Below are positions 1-5,404 of a DNA stretch of 5,404 nt, in pieces. The notes under the pieces were generated by a model that was not told the origin of the DNA, made no database searches, and was given only the letters and a program-made list of their open reading frames with translations. Made by a program: the position numbers and the translations under genes. The stretch covers positions 1 through 5,404 of the forward strand of contig JBOGGN010000397.1 in NCBI GenBank assembly GCA_050744165.1, in the 5' to 3' direction. Within the stretch, counting starts at the first letter, position 1, and every line of letters starts with the position of its first letter. The DNA is from JBOGGN01 sp050744165 (GTDB lineage Bacteria; Actinomycetota; Acidimicrobiia; Acidimicrobiales; Palsa-688).

Positions 1-155
1 TGGACCACCGCGTTGGTGACCAGCTCCGACACCAGGAGTTCGACGGTGGACGCCGTTTCCGGAGGGGCGAGGCGCCGGGCGAAGCGACGCGCCAGACCGG
101 CCGAGGCAGGATGGCAGGCCAGCTGAACTGATGCCTCCTGAGCGGTGCTCGTCAC
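1..155 (-). CDS. RsbW/SpoIIAB-like anti-sigma factor, HATPase (N-terminal part only)
   Basis: The first 51 codons of a gene that runs off the left edge. The visible protein has a short N-terminal strand, a helix with ASAGLARRFARRLA (about residues 17-30), then ELLVSELVTNAVV at residues 39-51. That last block is the N-box of the GHKL/HATPase_c fold, whose Asn and Glu help bind Mg-ATP. An Arg-rich first helix followed by SELVTNAV is the usual pattern of small actinobacterial RsbW-like serine kinases. These bind an alternative sigma factor or phosphorylate an anti-sigma-factor antagonist in the cytoplasm. I chose the GTG at 153-155 because the same frame has a stop about 40 bases upstream and offers no ATG in between. 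No good ribosome site precedes it, so the message may be leaderless. The G-boxes are outside the window, so catalytic competence cannot be judged. The family call is fairly sure; the partner sigma factor is unknown. Confidence 0.8.
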   Translation of the reverse strand, partial: MTSTAQEASVQLACHPASAGLARRFARRLAPPETASTVELLVSELVTNAVV

Positions 156-195
156 CGCGCATCCATACCCGCCATGCCTCGTCGAGAATCATTCG

Positions 196-219
196 AAGGG
201 CGTCTGTAACGCGGCCCTT
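196..219 (-). terminator. Possible weak terminator hairpin after the radical SAM gene
   Basis: A perfect 6-bp inverted repeat (AAGGGC / GCCCTT) with a 12-base loop lies about 70 bases past the radical SAM stop codon and upstream of the anti-sigma gene. On the minus strand it is followed by moderately T-rich sequence but no true U-run. It is the best terminator candidate in the 134-bp gap, but the stem is short and could be chance. The rest of the gap holds a second 6-bp repeat (224-229 with 242-247) and nothing else convincing. Confidence 0.25.
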
Positions 220-289
220 TCATGTGGCTCACCGCTATGTCAGCCACTCTTGCGGGGCTGGACCTGCGAACGGCCTTAGCGGCGAGTGC

Positions 290-1951
290 TTAGCTGGCTA
301 CCGCGTCGTCCGTGACGTCGAGGGGGATGCGAGTTGCGTTTTCGGGCTTGCGGCGGGCGCTCGGGTCCGGGCGGGGGTAGTGGCCCACGACCTTGCGCTG
401 CCACAAGCCGACGAAGCCGAGGCGCCAGGCGATGTAGCCGCCCCAGCCGGGGATGATCGAAAAATCCATGAAGCGGAGGTGCTCGAGGGCCCGCTTTCCG
501 ATGTACGCGGTGCGCAGCGCCATGCCGATTCTCGGGTATTCCTTCTGTTTGGTACCGCTGGCTTCGACCCCCTTCAGTAGCCGGTCGAACACCTTGCGGG
601 GCGGGCGGCCGAGGGCCAGCACGTAGAGCAGCAGGTTGGCGGTGCGCGGCGGGATGAGCGAGTAGTTGGCCGAGATCTCCTCGAGGTCGATACCCCGGGC
701 CTTCATCTCCCGAGCCATCTCGGTGTTGGGGATGACCTTGAGGGAGTAGGTGTACAGCGTGTACGGCCGCGGCATTTTGTAGAGCAGTTCCAGGGTGTCG
801 ACGACGTCTTGGCGGGTCTCCACCGGGTTGTCCATGATGATGTCGTAGGCCGGGGGGATGTGGTACTTGGGGGCGAAGGGGGCGATGACCTCGCCCGCCT
901 CGAGGATGCGGTGCGGGGGCGTCGGCCGGCGGTAGAAGTCCAAGATGTCCTGGCTGCCGCTCTGGATGCCCATGCGCACCCGGTTCATGCCGGCCCAGGT
1001 GAGGATCTCGAACTTGTCCTTCTTCACGTAGTTGGGGATCACCCCGTAGACGGCGAAGGGAATTCCCACCTCCGCTTTCCACAGCTCCGCGAAGGTCTCC
1101 AGCTCCCGGTAGGTGATGGCCATGAAGCTGTCGTCGTGGAAGCTGACCTGGCTCACGTGGGGGAAGCGCTTCCGCACGCTCTTGATCTCGTCGACGATGT
1201 AGCGGGCGCTCGGGTGGCGGACCTTCTTGTACGCCGGGTCGTTGGCGATGAACTTGGTGTTTCCGCAGAAGGTGCAGTGGAACGGGCAGCCGATCGACCA
1301 CAAGGTGGCGTAGCCGAGCCCGTCGTTGGCCAGGTAGTCCGACAGTCCCATGGGCACGAAGCCCTTGCCGCCCCGGTAGATCTTCTCGTCCTTGCCGTAC
1401 TGCGGGAAGGGGAGCTGGTCCATGTCCTCGGGGCTCATGAGGGGTCGGAAGTCGTTGCGGACGATGTTGTCACCCTGGCGGAACCAGAAGTTCGGTACCC
1501 CGGTGTAGCCCTCGCCCCGCTGGTAGAGGTCGAAGAACTCCTCGAAGGCGAACTCGCCCTCGCCGGTGCAGATAGCGTCCACGTCGGCGGCGATGGCGTC
1601 CTCGGGGTGGATGATGGGGTGGATGCCGCCCCAGATGAGGTAGGCGTGCTTGTCCAGGTGGCGCAGCCGGGCCATGATCTTGCGGGTCAGCTCGCTGTAG
1701 CCGGTCATTGAGGAGAAGCCGACGATGTCGGCGCCCACGAGGCCCTCCGCGATGGCGTCGACATCCTCGTCGGACATGTCGCCCTTACCGCCGAAGGAGC
1801 CCTTGATGCTGCCGATCAGGCTGCGGTACTGATTGGTGGAGACGTAGTACGCCTCGGTGTCGGCGTTGACTCGGGAGATGTAGGCCGCGATCTTGCGGAA
1901 GCCGCACGAGGTGATGCCGTCCTCCAACGACACCAGCTTCACCTTGGCCAT
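290..1951 (-). CDS. B12-binding-type radical SAM protein, substrate unknown
   Basis: A 553-residue cytoplasmic enzyme predicted to cleave S-adenosylmethionine with a [4Fe-4S] cluster. The cluster motif CX3CX2C is CPFHCTFC, with Cys222, 226 and 229. Other family marks follow in order: FHDDSF (about 271-276), the strand GVIPNY (303-308), RMGIQSGSQ (326-334), IIMDNPVET (371-379, in place of the usual PGET) and VIPNTEM (406-412). Residues 1-150 resemble the Rossmann-like cobalamin-binding domain, with IWGGIHPIIHPED (106-118) and CTGEGE (128-133). The usual DxHxxG cobalamin-ligand motif is absent. The C-terminal third (about 430-515) is rich in aromatic and hydrophobic residues and has no obvious domain. 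The ATG at 1951 is preferred over the GTG at 1957 because AAGGGGA at 1959-1965 is 7 bases from the ATG but only 1 from the GTG. It follows the XRE gene by 79 bp in the same direction. Relatives include methylases and lipid- or pigment-modifying cyclases; I cannot pick one. Confidence 0.85.
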   Translation of the reverse strand: MAKVKLVSLEDGITSCGFRKIAAYISRVNADTEAYYVSTNQYRSLIGSIKGSFGGKGDMSDEDVDAIAEGLVGADIVGFSSMTGYSELTRKIMARLRHLDKHAYLIWGGIHPIIHPEDAIAADVDAICTGEGEFAFEEFFDLYQRGEGYTGVPNFWFRQGDNIVRNDFRPLMSPEDMDQLPFPQYGKDEKIYRGGKGFVPMGLSDYLANDGLGYATLWSIGCPFHCTFCGNTKFIANDPAYKKVRHPSARYIVDEIKSVRKRFPHVSQVSFHDDSFMAITYRELETFAELWKAEVGIPFAVYGVIPNYVKKDKFEILTWAGMNRVRMGIQSGSQDILDFYRRPTPPHRILEAGEVIAPFAPKYHIPPAYDIIMDNPVETRQDVVDTLELLYKMPRPYTLYTYSLKVIPNTEMAREMKARGIDLEEISANYSLIPPRTANLLLYVLALGRPPRKVFDRLLKGVEASGTKQKEYPRIGMALRTAYIGKRALEHLRFMDFSIIPGWGGYIAWRLGFVGLWQRKVVGHYPRPDPSARRKPENATRIPLDVTDDAVAS

Positions 1952-1958
1952 GCCCACG

Positions 1959-1965
1959 TCCCCTT
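1959..1965 (-). promoter_or_regulatory. Ribosome binding site that decides the radical SAM start
   Basis: AAGGGGA on the minus strand, 7 bases before the ATG at 1951. An in-frame GTG at 1957 is only 1 base away and so is a poor candidate. This supports a protein beginning MAKVKLV rather than MGMAKVK. Confidence 0.55.
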
Positions 1966-2030
1966 ATCCACCAGCTGCGCCGCCACAGTAGCAGCGGACC
2001 CCGTTCGGAGCCCCAGCACCGGGCGCCCGA

Positions 2031-2408
2031 TCACGCGGGCGCAGCCAGGAAACTCTTGTAGACGGCGATCAGCGCCTCCTTCTGCTCGTCGCTCAGCTTG
2101 GCGTCCATGCGGATGGCCGCCTCGGTGCTGGGGGGCGCACCTTCGGCGGCGGGGTCACCCGGCTTTTGCTTGTCGAGCAGCCCCGCCTGGGACAGCAGGG
2201 CGTCGGCCGACATGTCGAGGGCCGAGGCGATGGCCTTCAGGACCCGGACCGACGGCTCGTGCAGGCCGCGCTCGATCTGGCTCAGGTAAGGGTTGGACAC
2301 GTTGGCCAACTCGGCCATCTCCCGCAACGAGAGGTTGGCCCGCTGGCGCTGAGTGCGAATGAAGTTGCCTAGCGACTGCAGCTGGATTTTCCAGGAATCG
2401 TCGAACAT
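2031..2408 (-). CDS. XRE-family helix-turn-helix regulator, Rv0474-like
   Basis: A 125-residue cytoplasmic DNA-binding protein. Residues 13-68 form a Cro/CI-type domain: LGNFIRTQRQRANLSLREMA (helices 1-2), then VSNPYLSQIERG (37-48, turn and recognition helix), then PSVRVLKAIASALDM (52-66). A Pro/Ala-rich linker (about 83-96) leads to a short C-terminal helix with LSDEQKEALIAVYKSF (105-120). From memory, this layout and the SNPYLSQIERG block match the mycobacterial regulator Rv0474, which sits next to hbhA. Here too the neighbour is an HbhA/phasin-like gene, ending 171 bp upstream. There is no ligand domain, so it probably acts as a small dimeric repressor or activator, perhaps on the phasin-like promoter. 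The ATG at 2408 is the only sensible start, since an in-frame TAG lies 12 bases upstream. GGAGGT at 2411-2416 is only 2 bases from the ATG, unusually close. Confidence 0.85.
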   Translation of the reverse strand: MFDDSWKIQLQSLGNFIRTQRQRANLSLREMAELANVSNPYLSQIERGLHEPSVRVLKAIASALDMSADALLSQAGLLDKQKPGDPAAEGAPPSTEAAIRMDAKLSDEQKEALIAVYKSFLAAPA

Positions 2409-2479
2409 GTACCTCCGAATCTAGGGCTCGGCGGGGTGGGAAAAAGGGTTGGGCACGCTGCGATGCACGGGGTTGGCCG

Positions 2480-2514
2480 GCAACGGCGCCCACCGGGAGG
2501 GCGGGCGCCGTTGC
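2480..2514 (-). terminator. Strong GC-rich hairpin between phasin-like and XRE genes
   Basis: A perfect 12-bp stem (2480-2491 with 2503-2514) around an 11-base loop, about 65 bases past the phasin-like stop and 71 bases before the XRE start. No U-run follows on the minus strand, as is common for actinobacterial hairpin terminators. It may end the phasin message, attenuate read-through into the regulator, or protect the 3' end of the message. Confidence 0.55.
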
Positions 2515-2541
2515 TTCTGGCGATTGGCGTGGAGACCGAGG

Positions 2542-2567
2542 CGGAGGAGGCAGCGTTGGCTCCTCCG
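2542..2567 (-). terminator. Hairpin just after the phasin-like stop codon
   Basis: A perfect 8-bp stem (CGGAGGAG / CTCCTCCG) with a 10-base loop begins 12 bases past the TGA of the phasin-like gene. It is the first of two hairpins in this gap. It lacks a U-run on the minus strand, so it could be a U-less terminator or an RNA-stabilising element. Confidence 0.45.
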
Positions 2568-2579
2568 GCCAGTCCCTGA

Positions 2580-3086
2580 TCAGGCCTCGGCCTTGGTGGC
2601 CCGGGTGCGGCGGTTGGCGGCGGGGCGGGTCGATCCCTTGCTCGTCGCCTCGTGGCTTGCGGTCTTCGTCTCCTGTGCCGGGGCGGTGGTGGCACCAGTG
2701 GCCGTGGCCGTGGCCTCGCGGACGGTCTTGGCGGTCTCCTTGGCGGTGGCCAGGGCGCTGTCGGCGATCGGTGAGATGGCGTCGATCACCTTCTGGTTGA
2801 ACTGGCGCTGGCTGTCCCAGACCTTCCCGTAGAAGTCGACCAGGTTGTCGATGTCGGGCAGCGACACCTGCTCGGGCACGTTGGGGATGTAGGACTGCAC
2901 CCACTCGGGGAACTTGGGCAGGGAAGCGGTGAACGACTCGACCCATTCGGGCACCTTGGGCAGGGCGGAGGTGACCGCGTTGCTGATCTCGCGGACGGCC
3001 GACAGCGTGGCGTCCTGGCCCTGGTGGATGAGGTCGAGAACCTGATCTTCGACGGCGCTGACTTGCTCGGAAACGGTGGTAGGCAT
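2580..3086 (-). CDS. Phasin / HbhA-like helical protein
   Basis: A 168-residue protein with no signal peptide or membrane helix. Residues 5-40 form an amphipathic helix (EQVSAVEDQVLDLIHQGQDA). Residues 42-78 hold three proline-punctuated copies of [LI]P[KN][VF]PE[WQ]V. Residues 79-125 form a second long helix (NLVDFYGKVWDSQRQFNQKV). From about 126 the chain is Ala/Thr-rich, and its last 19 residues carry six basic and one acidic residue. Amphipathic helices plus a cationic Ala-rich tail match actinobacterial phasins and the heparin-binding hemagglutinin HbhA, which coat storage granules or lipid inclusions or sit at the cell surface. The start is the ATG at 3086, with GAGGAG 7 bases upstream and a strong promoter before it. 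The gene is probably highly expressed. The XRE gene follows it. The family is inferred from composition and context; another small coiled-coil or nucleoid-associated protein is possible. Confidence 0.65.
   Translation of the reverse strand: MPTTVSEQVSAVEDQVLDLIHQGQDATLSAVREISNAVTSALPKVPEWVESFTASLPKFPEWVQSYIPNVPEQVSLPDIDNLVDFYGKVWDSQRQFNQKVIDAISPIADSALATAKETAKTVREATATATGATTAPAQETKTASHEATSKGSTRPAANRRTRATKAEA
2899..2965 (-). repeat. Internal 25-bp direct repeat in the phasin-like gene
   Basis: Two 25-bp copies (2899-2923 and 2941-2965) match at 22 positions and are offset by 42 bp, exactly 14 codons. A weaker third copy lies near 2865-2888. They encode the LPKVPEWV, LPKFPEWV and IPNVPEQV units of the protein, so this looks like in-frame tandem duplication within the gene. 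Confidence 0.7.
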
Positions 3087-3093
3087 CTTGGAA

Positions 3094-3099
3094 CTCCTC
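3094..3099 (-). promoter_or_regulatory. Strong ribosome binding site of the phasin-like gene
   Basis: GAGGAG on the minus strand, 7 bases before the ATG at 3086. This is the best Shine-Dalgarno match and spacing in the window and fits a highly translated product. Confidence 0.75.
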
Positions 3100-3119
3100 G
3101 TTCTCGTGGACTGCTGCTA

Positions 3120-3149
3120 ACTATACCGCCGGTCCGCTAGATTTGTCAA
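3120..3149 (-). promoter_or_regulatory. Near-consensus housekeeping promoter for the phasin-like gene
   Basis: On the minus strand, TTGACA (3144-3149, perfect -35) is followed after 18 bp by TATAGT (3120-3125, five of six -10 bases). Transcription would start near 3113, giving a leader of about 26 bases that contains the GAGGAG site. Such a close match is notable in DNA this GC-rich and suggests strong sigma-70/SigA-type expression. Confidence 0.75.
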
Positions 3150-3155
3150 GCAAAA

Positions 3156-3171
3156 GTTACTGACCGGTAAC
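3156..3171. promoter_or_regulatory. Candidate operator: GTTAC-N6-GTAAC inverted repeat
   Basis: A perfect 5-bp inverted repeat with a 6-bp spacer ends 6 bases upstream of the -35 hexamer of the phasin-like promoter, just past the stop codon of the upstream gene. Its 16-bp length suits a dimeric helix-turn-helix protein. The XRE regulator encoded nearby is one candidate, and a TetR-type regulator is another. The binding partner is inference. Confidence 0.45.
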
Positions 3172-3172
3172 C

Positions 3173-5404
3173 TCAGATGTCAGCCGGGTGGCGGTGCCGG
3201 CGGCTCAGGCGGTCGTAGGCAGCCAAAGTGTTGGGATGGAGGCCGGAGAAGTCGCCTTCCAGCTCCAGCACGGCATCCATTTCGTCCATGATGCGCTCGA
3301 TCTCCTGACTCTCGCCGAGGGCGTCGGCGGCCTCCATCAGGCGCACCCAGAGCCGTTCGGTGTACGGCTCCGCCACCAGTCCCCGGCGGGCTGCCCATTT
3401 GGCGTTCAGCGGGTCGCCGGCTTCGAGATAGAGGCCCGACGCCAAATCGGCGGTGTCAGCAACCTCCGCCTCGATGTGCCTGACGTGGCCCTCGGTGTGA
3501 AGCCAGCTATAGGTCCTACCGGAAACAACTGCCTGGAACGGGCGACCTCGCACCAGCTCGAGGGCGTCTCTGATGGCCCCGACCGATTGATGTTCCCGGC
3601 CATAGCGGACGAGGGTGCAGAAGCGCGCCCAGTCCGAGGTGACGTCAGGCCCGAGTTGGTAGCGTTTTTCCCGTCCCTGGCCCTGGGCCGGTAGGAGGCG
3701 GGCAGGGCCGCCGAGGGCGGTTCGGGCGACCGAGACTGTCGCATCGCGTGTCGAGGCGGCGACCAGGCGGGCTCCGGAGGATCCCCATAAGGCCTCGTCC
3801 AGCTCGGACTCGCCGACGCCGCCTGGGTGCATGGCCAGGTATACCGCCAGCTCGCGGGACTTGGCCCGCTTGAACTCTGCCGCTCCGTCGATCTCGACCG
3901 AGCCGAGCACCTTGATGACGACGGGCGAGTGGGCCATATCCGGTGGCGGGTGGGCGCTGTTGGCATTCCCGTTGAGGCGAACAGCGATCGAGACACCGTC
4001 GACGGCGGCGGCGGGCGGCCTCGACGAAACCGCACTTTCTGCGGCGGCGGCGACGGTTGGATTGTCAACGCTCAGTTCGATCTGGTCGTATGGCGGGTCG
4101 TCTCGCGTGGCGCCGCTGGTGTCCGAGGCGAGATGGATCAACTCGGCGACGGCAGTACGAGCGTGATCGTCCAAGATGATCGGCTCGATGGCCACGCGAA
4201 GCGGATTCACTGGGCACGGACGGGCGCTGGCATCGATTTCCCAGTTGGCGATCCCGTGACCGCCGAGGACCACAGCGGCAACACCGCTGCCGGGGCGGAC
4301 GATGGCTGCCAGTAGGCGAAGCTCGTCGGGATTGTGGTGGTGGGCCGACACCACGATCGTGGGAGGCCAACCATCGCCTGCCAGTCCACGAACCCGGCCC
4401 GCAAAGGCGTCGTGGCAGCCATTGGTACGCGTCGTCTCTGCCATCACGGCCGCAGTGGCCCGGAGCTCGTCGGTCACCTCACGCATCGAGGCCACGCTGC
4501 GAACGTGCGCCGCCGTCGACAGCTCCGGTGGGAGACCGATGAAGACGACATTGCACGCCCGCGTCCACGGCGCCCCTTGTAGGTGCGCCGCCATGGCATA
4601 CAGCATGCCGAGGGCATTGGCGGGGTCCCCCGAGACACCTACCAGCCCCGCGGCCTCCAGATTGATCAGAGCGTCGGCCGACCCCATGGCCACTCGTCCG
4701 AGCGACACCAGGGCTGGAAGGCCAGTCGATTCCAACGGCCGGTGGTCGCCGAGATTTTCGACGCCGATGCGCCATCGAAACCCCTCAGCGCTTGACTCCC
4801 ACGGGGCGGGAGCGGACGCTGGGGCGTCCAGCATGATCTCGACCCACTCGGCATTGACGAGGACGCCAAGGATCGTCGGCGATGTCGCACCCTTGTCTCT
4901 CAGTGCCCTTACCAGCGACACCACCGCCCGCTCGACGAGGGCGACTCGATCCGGCTGGCTGGAACGCGCCACTACCAGCTCGGCCTTCGCCAGGTCCGGC
5001 TCTGGGATGCGAATGCGCCGCCCCGCCGGTCGTCGCTGCGCTTGGCGCCGCCGGAGGAGCTCTATGGTTCCGACGACGGCGGCGCCGACGAGGCCAGCCT
5101 GCACGAGGGTGGACACCTCGATGCCACTGCCCCCTCGGACCCGCTCGGCGGAGAGCGCGACCATGGTCGGTGGGGAAGGACTGGGCGCGGTCGTCTCGCC
5201 CCCAGTCGTAGCGGGAACGGCCGTCGTGGGCGGGGTGGACGGGGTGACCGGACCCGTCGTCGTGGGCGTGGCGACTGGGCCGGCCGCTGGGGGAGGGAAA
5301 TGAGCCGGCAGCGGTCCGTTCACAGGCTGGGCCGCGCCCACCACCACGGCACCTTCGGCGTCCGCGGGCATGACGAGCACCCAGCCGGGATAGATCCAGT
5401 GCTC
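3173..5404 (-). CDS. LysM / membrane / SARP-BTAD regulator-like protein (start off window)
   Basis: The frame stays open to the right edge, so the true start lies outside; 743 residues are visible, numbered here from the edge. Residues 1-14 (HWIYPGWVLVMP) are the end of a LysM peptidoglycan-binding repeat. A Pro/Thr-rich linker (36-81) leads to a hydrophobic helix (about 97-117), then an Arg cluster (118-132) that marks the cytoplasmic side. Residues 247-382 resemble a P-loop core: GLVGVSGDPAN, NVVFIGL, PTIVVSA and VAAVVLGG, but with no Walker A Lys and no Asp-Glu. Residues 495-598 match a SARP/AfsR-type winged helix (VIKVLGSVEIDG, RAKSRELAVYLAMHPGG, LDEALWG). About 600-733 match the BTAD helical repeat domain. 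Together this suggests a membrane-tethered transcriptional regulator with a wall-facing LysM. Related actinobacterial proteins often lie near Tad/Flp pilus genes, but none is visible here. Family call good, function unknown. Confidence 0.8.
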   Translation of the reverse strand, partial: EHWIYPGWVLVMPADAEGAVVVGAAQPVNGPLPAHFPPPAAGPVATPTTTGPVTPSTPPTTAVPATTGGETTAPSPSPPTMVALSAERVRGGSGIEVSTLVQAGLVGAAVVGTIELLRRRQAQRRPAGRRIRIPEPDLAKAELVVARSSQPDRVALVERAVVSLVRALRDKGATSPTILGVLVNAEWVEIMLDAPASAPAPWESSAEGFRWRIGVENLGDHRPLESTGLPALVSLGRVAMGSADALINLEAAGLVGVSGDPANALGMLYAMAAHLQGAPWTRACNVVFIGLPPELSTAAHVRSVASMREVTDELRATAAVMAETTRTNGCHDAFAGRVRGLAGDGWPPTIVVSAHHHNPDELRLLAAIVRPGSGVAAVVLGGHGIANWEIDASARPCPVNPLRVAIEPIILDDHARTAVAELIHLASDTSGATRDDPPYDQIELSVDNPTVAAAAESAVSSRPPAAAVDGVSIAVRLNGNANSAHPPPDMAHSPVVIKVLGSVEIDGAAEFKRAKSRELAVYLAMHPGGVGESELDEALWGSSGARLVAASTRDATVSVARTALGGPARLLPAQGQGREKRYQLGPDVTSDWARFCTLVRYGREHQSVGAIRDALELVRGRPFQAVVSGRTYSWLHTEGHVRHIEAEVADTADLASGLYLEAGDPLNAKWAARRGLVAEPYTERLWVRLMEAADALGESQEIERIMDEMDAVLELEGDFSGLHPNTLAAYDRLSRRHRHPADI

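Noticed and set aside
224..247. GTGGCT / AGCCAC inverted repeat downstream of the radical SAM gene
   Set aside because: The 6-bp stem with a 12-base loop and no U-run is too weak to call.
131..580. Plus-strand 149-codon open frame
   Set aside because: It overlaps the C-terminal end of the radical SAM gene antisense and resembles no family. Long opposite frames are expected in high-GC coding DNA.
276..1301. Second minus-strand frame of 341 codons inside the radical SAM gene
   Set aside because: Its Pro/Arg/His-rich composition is typical of an out-of-frame reading, while the other frame carries the full set of radical SAM motifs.
809..1711. Plus-strand 300-codon open frame
   Set aside because: It lies wholly antisense to the radical SAM gene and is biased to Val/Gly/Ala/Asp/Glu, as expected for the mirror of a GC-rich gene.
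2020..2029. Palindrome CGGGCGCCCG right after the XRE stop
   Set aside because: It has no loop, so it cannot form a terminator hairpin, and short GC palindromes are frequent here by chance.
2155..2946. Minus-strand 263-codon frame across the phasin-like and XRE genes
   Set aside because: It is Arg/Pro-rich with no domain and overlaps two better-supported genes in another frame.
4302..5303. Plus-strand 333-codon open frame
   Set aside because: It is antisense to the LysM/BTAD gene, low in complexity (Ala/Arg/Ser/Thr) and has no recognisable motif.
1..5404. CRISPR arrays, tRNA or rRNA genes, insertion sequences, attachment sites
   Set aside because: I saw no regularly spaced repeats, no tRNA-like cloverleaf with CCA end, no transposase-like frame and no flanking terminal repeats.

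Overview
The window looks like a piece of chromosome from a high-GC actinobacterium. The GC content is high, all five recognisable genes lie on the minus strand, and the families are typical of the group: an RsbW-type anti-sigma kinase, a LysM/SARP-BTAD membrane protein, and an HbhA/phasin-like protein next to an XRE regulator. An Acidimicrobiia-like lineage is possible, but this is only an impression from gene content.

Read in the direction of transcription (right to left), the layout is as follows. (1) 5404-3173: the C-terminal 743 residues of a large protein whose start lies beyond the right edge. It has the end of a LysM repeat, a Pro/Thr-rich linker, one membrane helix, a P-loop-like core without a Walker lysine, a SARP-type winged helix and a BTAD helical domain. 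(2) 3172-3087: a compact control region with a perfect GTTAC-N6-GTAAC inverted repeat and a near-consensus promoter (TTGACA, 18 bp, TATAGT). A GAGGAG ribosome site lies just before the next gene. (3) 3086-2580: a 168-residue phasin/HbhA-like helical protein with three proline-punctuated repeats and a cationic tail. (4) 2579-2409: two GC-rich hairpins. (5) 2408-2031: a 125-residue XRE regulator resembling the mycobacterial regulator beside hbhA. (6) 1951-290: a 553-residue B12-binding-type radical SAM protein of unknown substrate. (7) 155-1: the first 51 residues of an RsbW/SpoIIAB-like anti-sigma ATPase, continuing past the left edge.

The most coherent unit is phasin-like gene, XRE regulator, radical SAM enzyme. 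The strong promoter drives the phasin-like gene. The hairpins could lower read-through into the regulator, which may feed back on the inverted repeat. The radical SAM gene follows 79 bp later and may be co-transcribed. A link to lipid or storage-granule metabolism is inference. The LysM/BTAD protein is a plausible membrane-tethered regulator and is the least understood large gene here. No RNA gene, CRISPR array, insertion sequence or attachment site was seen, and no gene-free stretch exceeds 300 bases.
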